Assembly: GCA_903879995.1 (NCBI GenBank)
Contig: CAIRNW010000253.1
Span: forward strand, 1-5,582
Origin: an uncultured Bacteroidota bacterium
GTDB lineage: Bacteria > Bacteroidota > Bacteroidia > Chitinophagales > Chitinophagaceae
Reading direction: 5' to 3'
DNA: 5,582 nucleotides
The position numbers were made by a program, and so were the translations under genes. Shown here piece by piece: positions 1-5,582 of this stretch; position 1 is the first letter of the stretch; each line of letters starts with the position of its first letter. Below the pieces are notes generated by a model, which was not told where the DNA came from, searched no databases, and saw only the letters and a program-made list of their open reading frames with translations.

Positions 1-1
1 C

Positions 2-529
2 ACTATTCCGGTTCACCTCAATTTTATAGTTCGCTTAAAGCCAGAGCGAGTGATTCCTGCCAACTTAAAAAATAAAGTGGTTGTACAACGTTCTTTCGGC
101 ACAGTTAAAAAAGTAAAAAAGGCAAATCTGGAGGGCGAATGGGTGTCTGCCGAATTTGACGACTTTGGTTATTTCCAAGCATTTGTTGATACAATTCCTC
201 CGCAGGTTACACTGGCTGGGAAGGGGGATACTATCAACGTAAGTGCGCTCTCCCGTTTGATTTTTACTCCCACGGATAATTTTGGTACGATTAAACGTTT
301 TTGTGCCGAACTAAATGATAGTTGGATACGTTTTACTAATGACAAAGGGCGTAGCTGGGTGTATCGATTTGATCAGCGATGTCCATATGGTGTACATAAG
401 TTAACAGTAACCGTAGAGGATCTGGTGGGTAATACCACCACCAAAACCTGGTGGATAAAACGAGCTCCTTATCAACCTCCGGTTAAAAAGTCAAGTAAAA
501 AAACAGTCAAAAAAAAGAAACGAAAATGA
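2..529 (+). CDS. M23-family peptidase-like protein, C-terminal part (5' end outside window)
   Basis: The frame is open from the left edge, so this is the last 175 residues of a longer protein. The GTG at 50 is an internal valine codon, not a start. The visible part resembles the C-terminal region that follows the LytM/M23 metallopeptidase domain in Bacteroidota cell-wall peptidases. It shows a DTIPPQVTL stretch that begins an Ig-like beta-sandwich, then a segment with FTNDKGRSW and a closing VEDLVGNTTTKTW strand typical of such modules. The zinc-binding HxH and HxxxD motifs of M23 enzymes would lie upstream and cannot be checked, so catalytic activity is unproven. If the assignment is right, it would act in the periplasm on peptidoglycan. 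The last 17 or so residues are very lysine-rich and end in KKKKRK, which could bind an anionic surface (inference). The stop TGA overlaps the ATG of the next gene (ATGA), so the two genes are probably co-transcribed and translationally coupled. Confidence 0.7.
   Translation, partial: TIPVHLNFIVRLKPERVIPANLKNKVVVQRSFGTVKKVKKANLEGEWVSAEFDDFGYFQAFVDTIPPQVTLAGKGDTINVSALSRLIFTPTDNFGTIKRFCAELNDSWIRFTNDKGRSWVYRFDQRCPYGVHKLTVTVEDLVGNTTTKTWWIKRAPYQPPVKKSSKKTVKKKKRK
511..517 (+). other. Candidate -1 slippery heptamer A AAA AAG
   Basis: Within the lysine-coding tail of the M23-like gene, the zero-frame codons are AAA (509-511), AAA (512-514) and AAG (515-517). This places A_AAA_AAG in the phase used by the E. 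coli dnaX frameshift site. After a -1 slip, translation would read GAA, ACG and AAA and then enter the peroxiredoxin ATG at 526 in frame with no stop. I see no clear upstream Shine-Dalgarno-like stimulator or strong downstream hairpin. The run of eight A (509-516) may simply reflect lysine codons. Confidence 0.3.
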
Positions 530-984
530 GTGCATTACAAGTTGGAGATAAGGCCCCTGCATTTACCACTCGTGATCAAGCTGGCAAACCTTTTAAACTT
601 TCTTCACTCAAAGGGAAAAAAGTAATTCTTTATTTCTATCCTAAAGATCTAACGTCTACTTGCACTATACAGGCTTGTAATTTGCGAGATAATCACGCAC
701 AATTAACCAAAAAGGGATTTGTAGTGATAGGAGTTAGTCCGGATGATGAAAAATCACACCAAAAGTTCATCACTAAAAATAACTTGCCTTTTACTTTAAT
801 TACTGATACCGATCACGCTGTTGCGCTGGCGTACGGCGTTTGGGGTGAAAAAAAGATGTATGGTAATACCTACATGGGGATCCATCGTACCACTTTTATT
901 ATTGATGCAAAAGGTAAAATCGAACGAATCATTACAAAGCCTAAAAGCAGTACGCACGCACAGGAAATTCTTTTTGAAGACTAG
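526..984 (+). CDS. bcp: Thioredoxin-dependent peroxiredoxin (Bcp/PrxQ family)
   Basis: Cytosolic thiol peroxidase that reduces hydrogen peroxide and organic hydroperoxides and is recycled by thioredoxin. The 152-residue length is normal for the family. The thioredoxin fold begins with VGDKAPAFTTRD (6-17). The active-site loop YPKDLTSTCTIQAC (38-51) holds the peroxidatic Cys46 and, five residues on, Cys51 at the resolving position of E. coli-type Bcp. The downstream GVWGEKKMYGNTYMGIHR block (104-121) has the conserved Arg121, and FIID follows. One oddity is that the usual TPGC around the peroxidatic cysteine is TSTC here (43-46); the Thr and Cys are kept, but Pro-Gly is replaced by Ser-Thr. 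The ATG lies in ATGA with the upstream stop and fixes the start, implying translational coupling. The gene ends in a shared CTAG with the convergent birA. The family call is very secure; the exact substrate preference is not known. Confidence 0.95.
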   Translation: MSALQVGDKAPAFTTRDQAGKPFKLSSLKGKKVILYFYPKDLTSTCTIQACNLRDNHAQLTKKGFVVIGVSPDDEKSHQKFITKNNLPFTLITDTDHAVALAYGVWGEKKMYGNTYMGIHRTTFIIDAKGKIERIITKPKSSTHAQEILFED

Positions 985-998
985 TCGGTCTTTATTTT
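975..998 (+). terminator. Possible weak terminator for the peroxiredoxin transcript
   Basis: AAGAC (977-981) pairs with GTCTT (988-992) around a 6-nt loop. A G-T pair and a T-A pair extend the stem to seven pairs. TTTT follows at 995-998. The stem lies across the overlapping stop codons and runs into the 3' end of birA. It is AT-rich and short, so termination would be modest. On the opposite strand no U-tract follows, so it would not serve birA. Confidence 0.3.
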
Positions 999-1745
999 CC
1001 ATTCTAATTCGCCGTGCTGAATAGGTTTTTCAATTCGATCCAGTAAGAGTTCGCCTTGCTCAGTAATACCAAGCGGGATGGCTTGAAAGCTAACGCCGGC
1101 TCTTGAAAAATTACAAAGTTCACCGCGGCCATATAGGAGCTGCTGATATTGTTCCAGTATTTTTTGTTGGTCATTGCACAGCGCTGTTTGCAAAAAATCG
1201 GATAACGATGCGCATAAACTTTTTGCGGCAGTCACAGGATCAGATTTTTTCCCGTTGACTTGAAAAAGAGAAATCGGATTAGGTAAGTTGTCTGGAAATT
1301 TTTCCTGATTGAGGTTGATTCCAATACCTGCAATTGCCCAGTTCCATTCACCCCCGCTGGTTACAATATTTTCAATGAGAATGCCTCCAATTTTCTGGTT
1401 GTTCCAGTAAAGATCATTGGGCCATTTGATTTGGAATTGATCCAGGGGTACCTGCGTTGCTAACCAAGCCCGGGTGCCCAAGGCAATTATTGCGCTGAGT
1501 AAGAATTGTTGTTGAACCGTTAAAAAATCAGGTTTTATCAGGATGCTAAGCGCCAGACTTTGGCCTTTTGCAGCTTCCCAAGTTTTTCCTCTTTGTCCCT
1601 TTCCTTTTTGTTGATCCGCTGTAAAAAAGGCCATTCCTGGTAAGGCGGCACCCGCTTGTATGGCTCGACGGGCCTGATCGTTGGTGCTGTCAACCGAGGA
1701 AAGGCTCACAAAAGGAGTACCAAATGGATGCGGGAGCGGTGGCAA
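981..1745 (-). CDS. birA: Biotin--[acetyl-CoA-carboxylase] ligase, group I (no HTH domain)
   Basis: Cytosolic enzyme that activates biotin with ATP to biotinyl-5'-AMP and transfers it to a lysine of biotin-dependent carboxylases. The 254 residues include SVDSTND (17-23), the adenylate-binding loop GKGQRGKTW (48-56), KWPND (107-111), Lys118 eleven residues after Lys107 (the spacing of E. coli Lys172 and Lys183), GGILIE (120-125) and GIGIN (140-144). A C-terminal SH3-like part contains GITEQGELLL and ends near HGELEW. The N-terminal winged-helix domain of E. coli BirA is absent, so it should be a ligase only and not the biotin-operon repressor. The start is TTG at 1745, directly after an in-frame TAA. 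It gives about nine residues before TPF, which fits relatives as I recall them; the next alternative is GTG at 1709, which would trim conserved N-terminal sequence. The gene is convergent with bcp, sharing CTAG, and divergent from rsfS. Confidence 0.93.
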   Translation of the reverse strand: MPPLPHPFGTPFVSLSSVDSTNDQARRAIQAGAALPGMAFFTADQQKGKGQRGKTWEAAKGQSLALSILIKPDFLTVQQQFLLSAIIALGTRAWLATQVPLDQFQIKWPNDLYWNNQKIGGILIENIVTSGGEWNWAIAGIGINLNQEKFPDNLPNPISLFQVNGKKSDPVTAAKSLCASLSDFLQTALCNDQQKILEQYQQLLYGRGELCNFSRAGVSFQAIPLGITEQGELLLDRIEKPIQHGELEWKIKTD

Positions 1746-1800
1746 TTAATTATGTATTTTTACAAGGTTAAAGAAATACGAAACTAAAGCAATCGAATAG
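1746..1800. promoter_or_regulatory. Divergent birA/rsfS intergenic region
   Basis: This 55-bp AT-rich spacer is the only room between two oppositely oriented start codons, so it must carry promoter elements for birA and probably for the rsfS operon. The leftward element is described separately. For the rightward direction the best match to the Bacteroidota -7 consensus TAnnTTTG is TATTTTTA (1755-1762), with one mismatch. I found no TTG-type -33 box at the right distance, so the rsfS promoter is unresolved. Neither start has a purine-rich Shine-Dalgarno sequence. Confidence 0.5.
1763..1792 (-). promoter_or_regulatory. Candidate Bacteroidota-type promoter for birA
   Basis: Reading the minus strand, TTG (1792-1790) is followed after 19 nt by TAACCTTG (1770-1763). 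This matches the Bacteroidota sigma-ABfr consensus TTTG-N(about 19-21)-TAnnTTTG with one mismatch in the -7 box. Transcription would begin around 1758-1756, leaving a leader of roughly a dozen bases before the TTG start. The site is a pattern match only; in AT-rich DNA such matches can arise by chance. Confidence 0.4.
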
Positions 1801-2232
1801 TTGGAACAACTGGCAGTATTAGCCGGTGGCAGGACACAAGGATCCTCCGCTGGAAAAAAAGCGGTCAAACGTCTCACCAAGAGCTCCAAGATCATCAAAA
1901 CAATCATTGCCGCCATTGAGGGTAAAAAAGGCGAGCAAATCGTTTTATTAGACCTGCGGAAGATCAACGAGGCCGTCGCTGACTTTTTTATTATTTGTGA
2001 GGCAGGCAATCAGCCACAGATCAGGGCAATTGCTGATCATGTAATGGACCAAGTGGCGGATCGATGCGCAGAAAAGCCCTATCAGCAAGAGGGACAAAAG
2101 CAAATGCAGTGGGTATTGATTGATTATGTGAATGTGGTCGTGCATGTAATGACTCCCGAATTAAGACGCTTCTATAAGCTGGAGGAAATGTGGAGTGATG
2201 CTGTCTATACGGAGATCGGCGATTCAAAATGA
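1801..2232 (+). CDS. rsfS: Ribosome silencing factor RsfS (YbeB/Iojap family)
   Basis: RsfS binds ribosomal protein uL14 on the large subunit and blocks subunit joining, lowering translation in starvation or stationary phase. The 143-residue protein has a basic N-terminal extension (about 1-30) before the family domain. The domain shows IVLLDLRKINEAVADFFIIC (47-66), then QWVLIDYVNVVVHVMTPELR (103-122) and FYKLEEMWSDA (124-134), the family's C-terminal hallmark. E. coli RsfS is about 105 residues; the extra length is the N-terminal extension, which I recall in Chitinophagaceae homologues. The start is TTG at 1801, immediately after an in-frame TAG. There is no ATG or GTG between it and the conserved domain, so TTG is the best choice, with CTG at 1810 as a weaker alternative. 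Divergent from birA and 57 nt upstream of ftsH, it probably leads the ftsH operon. Confidence 0.93.
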   Translation: MEQLAVLAGGRTQGSSAGKKAVKRLTKSSKIIKTIIAAIEGKKGEQIVLLDLRKINEAVADFFIICEAGNQPQIRAIADHVMDQVADRCAEKPYQQEGQKQMQWVLIDYVNVVVHVMTPELRRFYKLEEMWSDAVYTEIGDSK

Positions 2233-2289
2233 CAAAAGGCTAAACAATTTGCAGTTTCAGACATTATAAGTAGAGAGGAATAAATAGTT

Positions 2290-4374
2290 ATGTTACCAAA
2301 CAGAGAAAAAAGAAAATCAGGAGATAAAACTCCGGGAACTTCCAACCGGAAAGGCCCTCAATTCAATATTTACTGGCTTTATGCGATTATTCTGATCTTT
2401 TTGATCGGATCATCCTTATTTGGCCCAATGACTCCAAACATGGCCAAGATCAATGAGCTGGAGTTCAAGAACATGGTGGCGCAGGGCCAGGTTGATCACT
2501 ATACCATAATCGATAATAGAAAACTGGTAAAAGTTTATCTCAACCCGGCTGGGCAAAAAGCACATACCAAGGAAATCAAAGAAGCAGCCGGCAAGGTGGA
2601 TCCAAAAGGTCCTCACATGGCATTTAAGATCACCGGTGCAGATGGTTTCAAAAAATCCATGGACGACTTTTATCGCGAAAAGCGAGATAATGCAGCCCGA
2701 GATCAGGTACCATACACAGCAACCGAAGTTCCTTACGAAGTAGAAAGTGAAAGAGATTGGATCGGGGGTGCCATTCAACTCATTCTTCCCATTTTATTAT
2801 TTGTGGCCATCTGGGTATTGATGATGCGTAAGATGGGAGGTGGTGCAGGCGGTGGTCCTGGCGGTGGAGGAATTTTCAGTATTGGAAAATCGAAGGCCAC
2901 CTTGTTTGATAAAGGCACACGCGTAAATATCACGTTTGCGGATGTGGCTGGTTTGGACGAAGCCAAGGTAGAGGTGATGGAGATAGTAGACTTTTTAAAG
3001 AATCCCAAAAAATATACAAACCTGGGTGGTAAAATTCCTAAAGGGGCTTTATTGGTAGGACCTCCAGGTACTGGTAAAACATTGTTAGCAAAAGCAATGG
3101 CAGGTGAAGCACAGGTTCCCTTCTTTAGTTTGAGTGGTTCTGACTTTGTAGAGATGTTTGTGGGAGTAGGTGCCAGCCGCGTGCGTGATCTTTTCAAGCA
3201 GGCTCGTGAAAAAGCACCTTGTATCATTTTCATTGATGAGATTGATGCCATCGGTCGTGCACGTGGTAAGAATGCCATGATGAGTAATGACGAACGGGAG
3301 AGTACACTCAATCAAATGTTAGTAGAGATGGATGGTTTTGGAACAGACACCGGTATAATTGTGTTAGCTGCAACCAACCGTCCTGATGTTCTTGATAGTG
3401 CCTTGTTACGTCCGGGTCGATTTGATCGTCAAATTTCTATTGACAAACCCGATTTGAAAGGACGGGAGGATATCTTTAAAGTACACCTCAAGCCAATTAA
3501 AATTTCCAAATCACTCGATATTCATAAACTGGCTGAACAAACTCCAGGATTTGCAGGAGCCGATATTGCCAATGTATGTAATGAAGCCGCCTTGATTGCC
3601 GCACGCAAGAATAAAGAAGCGGTGGACATGCAGGATTTTCAAGATGCAGTGGATCGTGTAATTGGCGGGTTGGAGAAAAAGAATAAGATCATCTCTCCCG
3701 AGGAGAAAAAAATCATTGCTTATCACGAAGCAGGTCATGCGATTTGTGGCTGGTTTTTGGAGCATGCGTATCCGCTGTTGAAAGTGACCATTGTTCCTCG
3801 TGGCACAGCTGCATTGGGTTATGCGCAGTACACACCCAAAGAGCAATATCTCTATAACACCGACCAACTCAATGATCAGATTTGTATGACACTCGGTGGT
3901 CGTGCCAGTGAAGATATTTTCTTTGGAAAAATTTCAACTGGAGCAAAAAATGATTTGCAGCAGATTACACGTACTGCTTATGCCATGGTTACTGTGTATG
4001 GTATGAACGAAAAAGTAGGGAATGTGAGTTTCTATGATCCGCAGCAAGAAAATGCGTTTACAAAACCATATTCGGACGACACGGCAAAACTGATCGACTA
4101 CGAAGTGCGTCATTTGATTGATGCCGCTTATGATCGCACAAAAAAATTATTGATCGATAAAAAAGAAGAGGTAGAAAAGCTGGCTAATGCACTCTTGGAA
4201 AAAGAGGTATTATTTCAAAGTGATGTAGAGGCTTTAATTGGTAAGCGTCCTTATGAGGAAAAAAAGGTGATTGCAGCAGAGGAAGTAGCTCCTGTAGAGG
4301 AAACTTCACATGCAATTCCTCCAGCTACATCAACTACAGAACAGGAGAATAGCGCTACCGAAAGCAATGCTTGA
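2290..4374 (+). CDS. ftsH: ATP-dependent zinc metalloprotease FtsH
   Basis: Membrane-anchored hexameric AAA+ protease that extracts and degrades misassembled membrane proteins and short-lived regulators. The order along 694 residues is: basic cytosolic N-tail; first membrane helix (about 26-45); periplasmic domain (about 46-157); second membrane helix (about 160-178); glycine-rich linker (183-194); AAA+ domain with Walker A GPPGTGKT (257-264), Walker B IIFIDE (312-317) and the second region of homology (361-380) with Arg374 and Arg377 as arginine fingers; then the M41 protease domain with zinc motif HEAGH (479-483) and third zinc ligand Asp555 in GAKND. All key residues are intact. The tail of about 35 residues is rich in Glu, Ala, Thr and Pro and looks disordered. 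It is somewhat longer than E. coli FtsH (644). ATG at 2290 has an AGAGAGGAA element (2272-2280) about 10 nt upstream, the only convincing Shine-Dalgarno-like sequence in the window. The LUD gene starts 2 nt after the stop. Confidence 0.98.
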   Translation: MLPNREKRKSGDKTPGTSNRKGPQFNIYWLYAIILIFLIGSSLFGPMTPNMAKINELEFKNMVAQGQVDHYTIIDNRKLVKVYLNPAGQKAHTKEIKEAAGKVDPKGPHMAFKITGADGFKKSMDDFYREKRDNAARDQVPYTATEVPYEVESERDWIGGAIQLILPILLFVAIWVLMMRKMGGGAGGGPGGGGIFSIGKSKATLFDKGTRVNITFADVAGLDEAKVEVMEIVDFLKNPKKYTNLGGKIPKGALLVGPPGTGKTLLAKAMAGEAQVPFFSLSGSDFVEMFVGVGASRVRDLFKQAREKAPCIIFIDEIDAIGRARGKNAMMSNDERESTLNQMLVEMDGFGTDTGIIVLAATNRPDVLDSALLRPGRFDRQISIDKPDLKGREDIFKVHLKPIKISKSLDIHKLAEQTPGFAGADIANVCNEAALIAARKNKEAVDMQDFQDAVDRVIGGLEKKNKIISPEEKKIIAYHEAGHAICGWFLEHAYPLLKVTIVPRGTAALGYAQYTPKEQYLYNTDQLNDQICMTLGGRASEDIFFGKISTGAKNDLQQITRTAYAMVTVYGMNEKVGNVSFYDPQQENAFTKPYSDDTAKLIDYEVRHLIDAAYDRTKKLLIDKKEEVEKLANALLEKEVLFQSDVEALIGKRPYEEKKVIAAEEVAPVEETSHAIPPATSTTEQENSATESNA

Positions 4375-4376
4375 TT

Positions 4377-5012
4377 ATGAATATTTCACCTGCCAAGGAA
4401 AATATACTGAAACGAATTCGGGAAGCGTTGGCGCTCGAAACGCCCATGCCATTTCCAAATAGTGAAAAAGGGGGTGCTGTTTTTCCCAGTCCTACGCAGG
4501 AGCTTGAGATAGAATTTGCCGAGCAGTTCACTCAATTACAAGGAAAATTTATTTACTGTATCAATCGACAGGAGTTGGCCTTTCAATTCGGGAGCCTGGT
4601 CAGAAAACAAGATTGGGCACCTGTGTTTTGTGTGGAGGAAAAGCTGGTGCAGTTATTGGGGGAGCCATTAGCAGAACGATTAACACAAACCGACTTAGCA
4701 GAATGTAGTGTAGCCGTAACAGGTTGTGAGTTTTTGGTGGCGCGTACGGGTTCTATTTTACTGAGCAGTGCACAAACGCAAGGAAGAACGGCCAGTGTGT
4801 ATGCACCAGTTCATATTTGTATAGCTTTTGTAGACCAGCTTGTTTACGATATCAAGGATGCACTACAGGGGGTGCGAGAAAAGTATGGTTCGAATTATCC
4901 CTCCTTACTTGCCTTGGCTACTGGGCCAAGCCGAACTGCCGATATCGAAAAAACCCTGGTGGTAGGCGTGCATGGTCCAAAAGAAGTGTATCTGTTTCTG
5001 GTAGAGGCTTAA
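4377..5012 (+). CDS. LUD domain protein (LutC/YkgG-like), stand-alone
   Basis: A 211-residue single-domain LUD protein. Visible features are an N-terminal helix ENILKRIREAL (8-18), the strand-turn region VTGCEFLVARTGSILL (114-129), and the family signature TGPSRTADIEKTLVVGVHGP (182-201) near the C terminus. LutC belongs to the LutABC lactate oxidation complex, but no lutA or lutB (iron-sulfur subunits) is adjacent, and this protein has no cysteine cluster. A lactate role therefore cannot be assumed, and the function of the ftsH-linked LUD protein is unknown to me. I chose ATG at 4377, 2 nt after the ftsH stop. An in-frame TTG at 4371 would overlap ftsH by 4 nt and add only two residues; MNISPAKENIL fits the usual N terminus. 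The tight spacing means it is almost certainly co-transcribed and perhaps translationally coupled with ftsH. Confidence 0.88.
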   Translation: MNISPAKENILKRIREALALETPMPFPNSEKGGAVFPSPTQELEIEFAEQFTQLQGKFIYCINRQELAFQFGSLVRKQDWAPVFCVEEKLVQLLGEPLAERLTQTDLAECSVAVTGCEFLVARTGSILLSSAQTQGRTASVYAPVHICIAFVDQLVYDIKDALQGVREKYGSNYPSLLALATGPSRTADIEKTLVVGVHGPKEVYLFLVEA

Positions 5013-5033
5013 GATTGAAAAAAGTTTTCAATC
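5013..5033 (+). repeat. Perfect 9-bp inverted repeat between LUD gene and lpxH
   Basis: GATTGAAAA (5013-5021) and TTTTCAATC (5025-5033) are perfect reverse complements separated by AAG. The repeat begins directly after the LUD stop codon and ends 22 nt before the lpxH GTG. The stem is AT-rich with no T-tract after it, so it is not a strong intrinsic terminator. It may be an attenuating or RNA-stabilising hairpin, or protect a 3' end. Confidence 0.5.
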
Positions 5034-5055
5034 TTCGTATAACTAAATCCCTGCG

Positions 5056-5582
5056 GTGTCACAAACACAAAAAATTTACTTCCTTTCTGATTTTCATCTG
5101 GGCGCTCCAGATTCCAGGCGTAGTCTTGAGCGCGAAAAGGTTATCTGTAATTTTTTAGAAGAGGCAAAACAAGATGCTTCGGAGATCTTTCTGATGGGAG
5201 ATCTATTTGACTTTTGGTACGAATATAAAAACGTAGTCCCCAAAGGCTATACTCGTTTGTTGGGTAAACTGGCCGAGTTGAGTGATCGAGGGATTGTCCT
5301 ACATTTTTTTGTGGGTAATCATGATATGTGGGTAAAGGATTATTTTTCTCAGGAGTTGAATATGAAAATCTATTTTGAGCCTATCACGATAGTTCGAAAT
5401 GGATTGCGAATTCATTTGGGACACGGCGATGGATTAGGACCAGGCGATGAAGGCTACAAAAGACTCAAAGTAATTTTTAGAAATCCACTTTGTCAGTGGT
5501 TATTTGGGATGCTTCCGCCTCGCATAGGGATGGGTCTTGCTTCCTACTTCAGTCAAAAAAGCAGAGCACAAACGGCTGACCG
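5056..5582 (+). CDS. lpxH: UDP-2,3-diacylglucosamine diphosphatase LpxH, N-terminal part (3' end outside window)
   Basis: Peripheral-membrane metallophosphoesterase of lipid A synthesis that hydrolyses UDP-2,3-diacylglucosamine to lipid X and UMP. The frame stays open to the right edge, showing 175 residues. Calcineurin-like metal-binding motifs are present in order: DFH (Asp12, His14), GDLFDFW (48-54, Asp49), GNHD (87-90, Asn88) and HGD (His123 to Asp125). The final pair of metal-binding histidines would lie beyond the window. PKGYTRLLGKLAEL and the later LPPRIGMGLASYFSQKSR stretch match Bacteroidota LpxH proteins as I recall them. The start is GTG at 5056 (MSQTQKIYFLSDFHLG). An in-frame TAA at 5044 closes the frame upstream, and the first ATG, at 5194, would delete the DFH motif. 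No Shine-Dalgarno sequence precedes the GTG. It lies 43 nt after the LUD gene and is probably the next gene of the rsfS-ftsH operon. Confidence 0.92.
   Translation, partial: MSQTQKIYFLSDFHLGAPDSRRSLEREKVICNFLEEAKQDASEIFLMGDLFDFWYEYKNVVPKGYTRLLGKLAELSDRGIVLHFFVGNHDMWVKDYFSQELNMKIYFEPITIVRNGLRIHLGHGDGLGPGDEGYKRLKVIFRNPLCQWLFGMLPPRIGMGLASYFSQKSRAQTAD

Noticed and set aside
50..52. GTG at 50 as the start of the first gene
   Set aside because: The frame is open to the window edge and the upstream residues continue the same conserved domain, so the gene is cut by the window.
1746..2009. Leftward 87-codon reading frame just upstream of birA
   Set aside because: It lies antisense to the well-supported rsfS, has no recognisable features, and ends at the TAA abutting the birA start; it is not a plausible N-terminal part of birA.
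2233..2289. A separate promoter or terminator between rsfS and ftsH
   Set aside because: A TTTG is present at 2248-2251 but no TAnnTTTG lies at the right distance, and no stem-loop with a T-tract is visible.
2775..3311. Long leftward reading frame (178 codons) opposite ftsH
   Set aside because: It mirrors the highly conserved AAA+ coding region and its low-complexity proline runs are the complement of glycine codons; codon shadow, not a gene.
3511..3867. Leftward 118-codon frame opposite the FtsH protease domain
   Set aside because: Antisense to conserved coding sequence with no family resemblance.
4371..4376. TTG at 4371 as the LUD gene start
   Set aside because: An ATG two codons later gives the expected N terminus and avoids overlapping ftsH.
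4817..5158. Rightward 113-codon frame across the LUD end and lpxH start
   Set aside because: It is out of frame with both supported genes, and the lpxH frame shows the metallophosphoesterase motifs instead.
1..5582. Mobile element, CRISPR array, tRNA/rRNA or novel defence-like system
   Set aside because: No transposase, integrase, repeat-spacer pattern, RNA-gene fold or unrecognised multi-gene cassette was seen; all space is taken by housekeeping genes with gaps under 60 nt.

Overview
The window looks like ordinary chromosomal DNA from a member of Bacteroidota, most likely Chitinophagaceae or a close relative. The reasons are the C-terminal module of a Bacteroidota-type M23 peptidase, a biotin ligase without a DNA-binding domain, a ribosome silencing factor with the basic N-terminal extension seen in that group, a Bacteroidota-style FtsH with a glycine-rich linker, and very little use of Shine-Dalgarno sequences. 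This placement rests on recalled family resemblance, not on a search.

Layout. Positions 2-529 (+) hold the 3' end of a secreted M23-family peptidase-like protein. It overlaps by ATGA with a Bcp/PrxQ peroxiredoxin (526-984, +). The peroxiredoxin meets the convergent biotin-protein ligase birA (981-1745, -) tail to tail, and their two stop codons share one CTAG. A 55-bp divergent intergenic region (1746-1800) separates birA from a rightward series: rsfS (1801-2232), ftsH (2290-4374), an orphan LUD/LutC-like gene (4377-5012) and lpxH (5056 to beyond the right edge). Gaps in this series are 57, 2 and 43 nt, so it reads as one probable operon with a weak hairpin before lpxH.

How the genes work together. 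All are housekeeping genes: peroxide detoxification, biotin attachment to carboxylases (hence fatty-acid synthesis), ribosome silencing in slow growth, membrane protein quality control, and the lipid A pathway. Putting ftsH with lpxH is suggestive because in E. coli FtsH controls lipid A synthesis by degrading LpxC, but regulation here is inference.

Three of the five starts inside the window are non-ATG: TTG for birA, TTG for rsfS and GTG for lpxH. The most unusual signal is a slippery heptamer (A AAA AAG) near the end of the M23 gene; a -1 shift there would read straight into the peroxiredoxin. I found no mobile element, CRISPR array, RNA gene or previously undescribed system.
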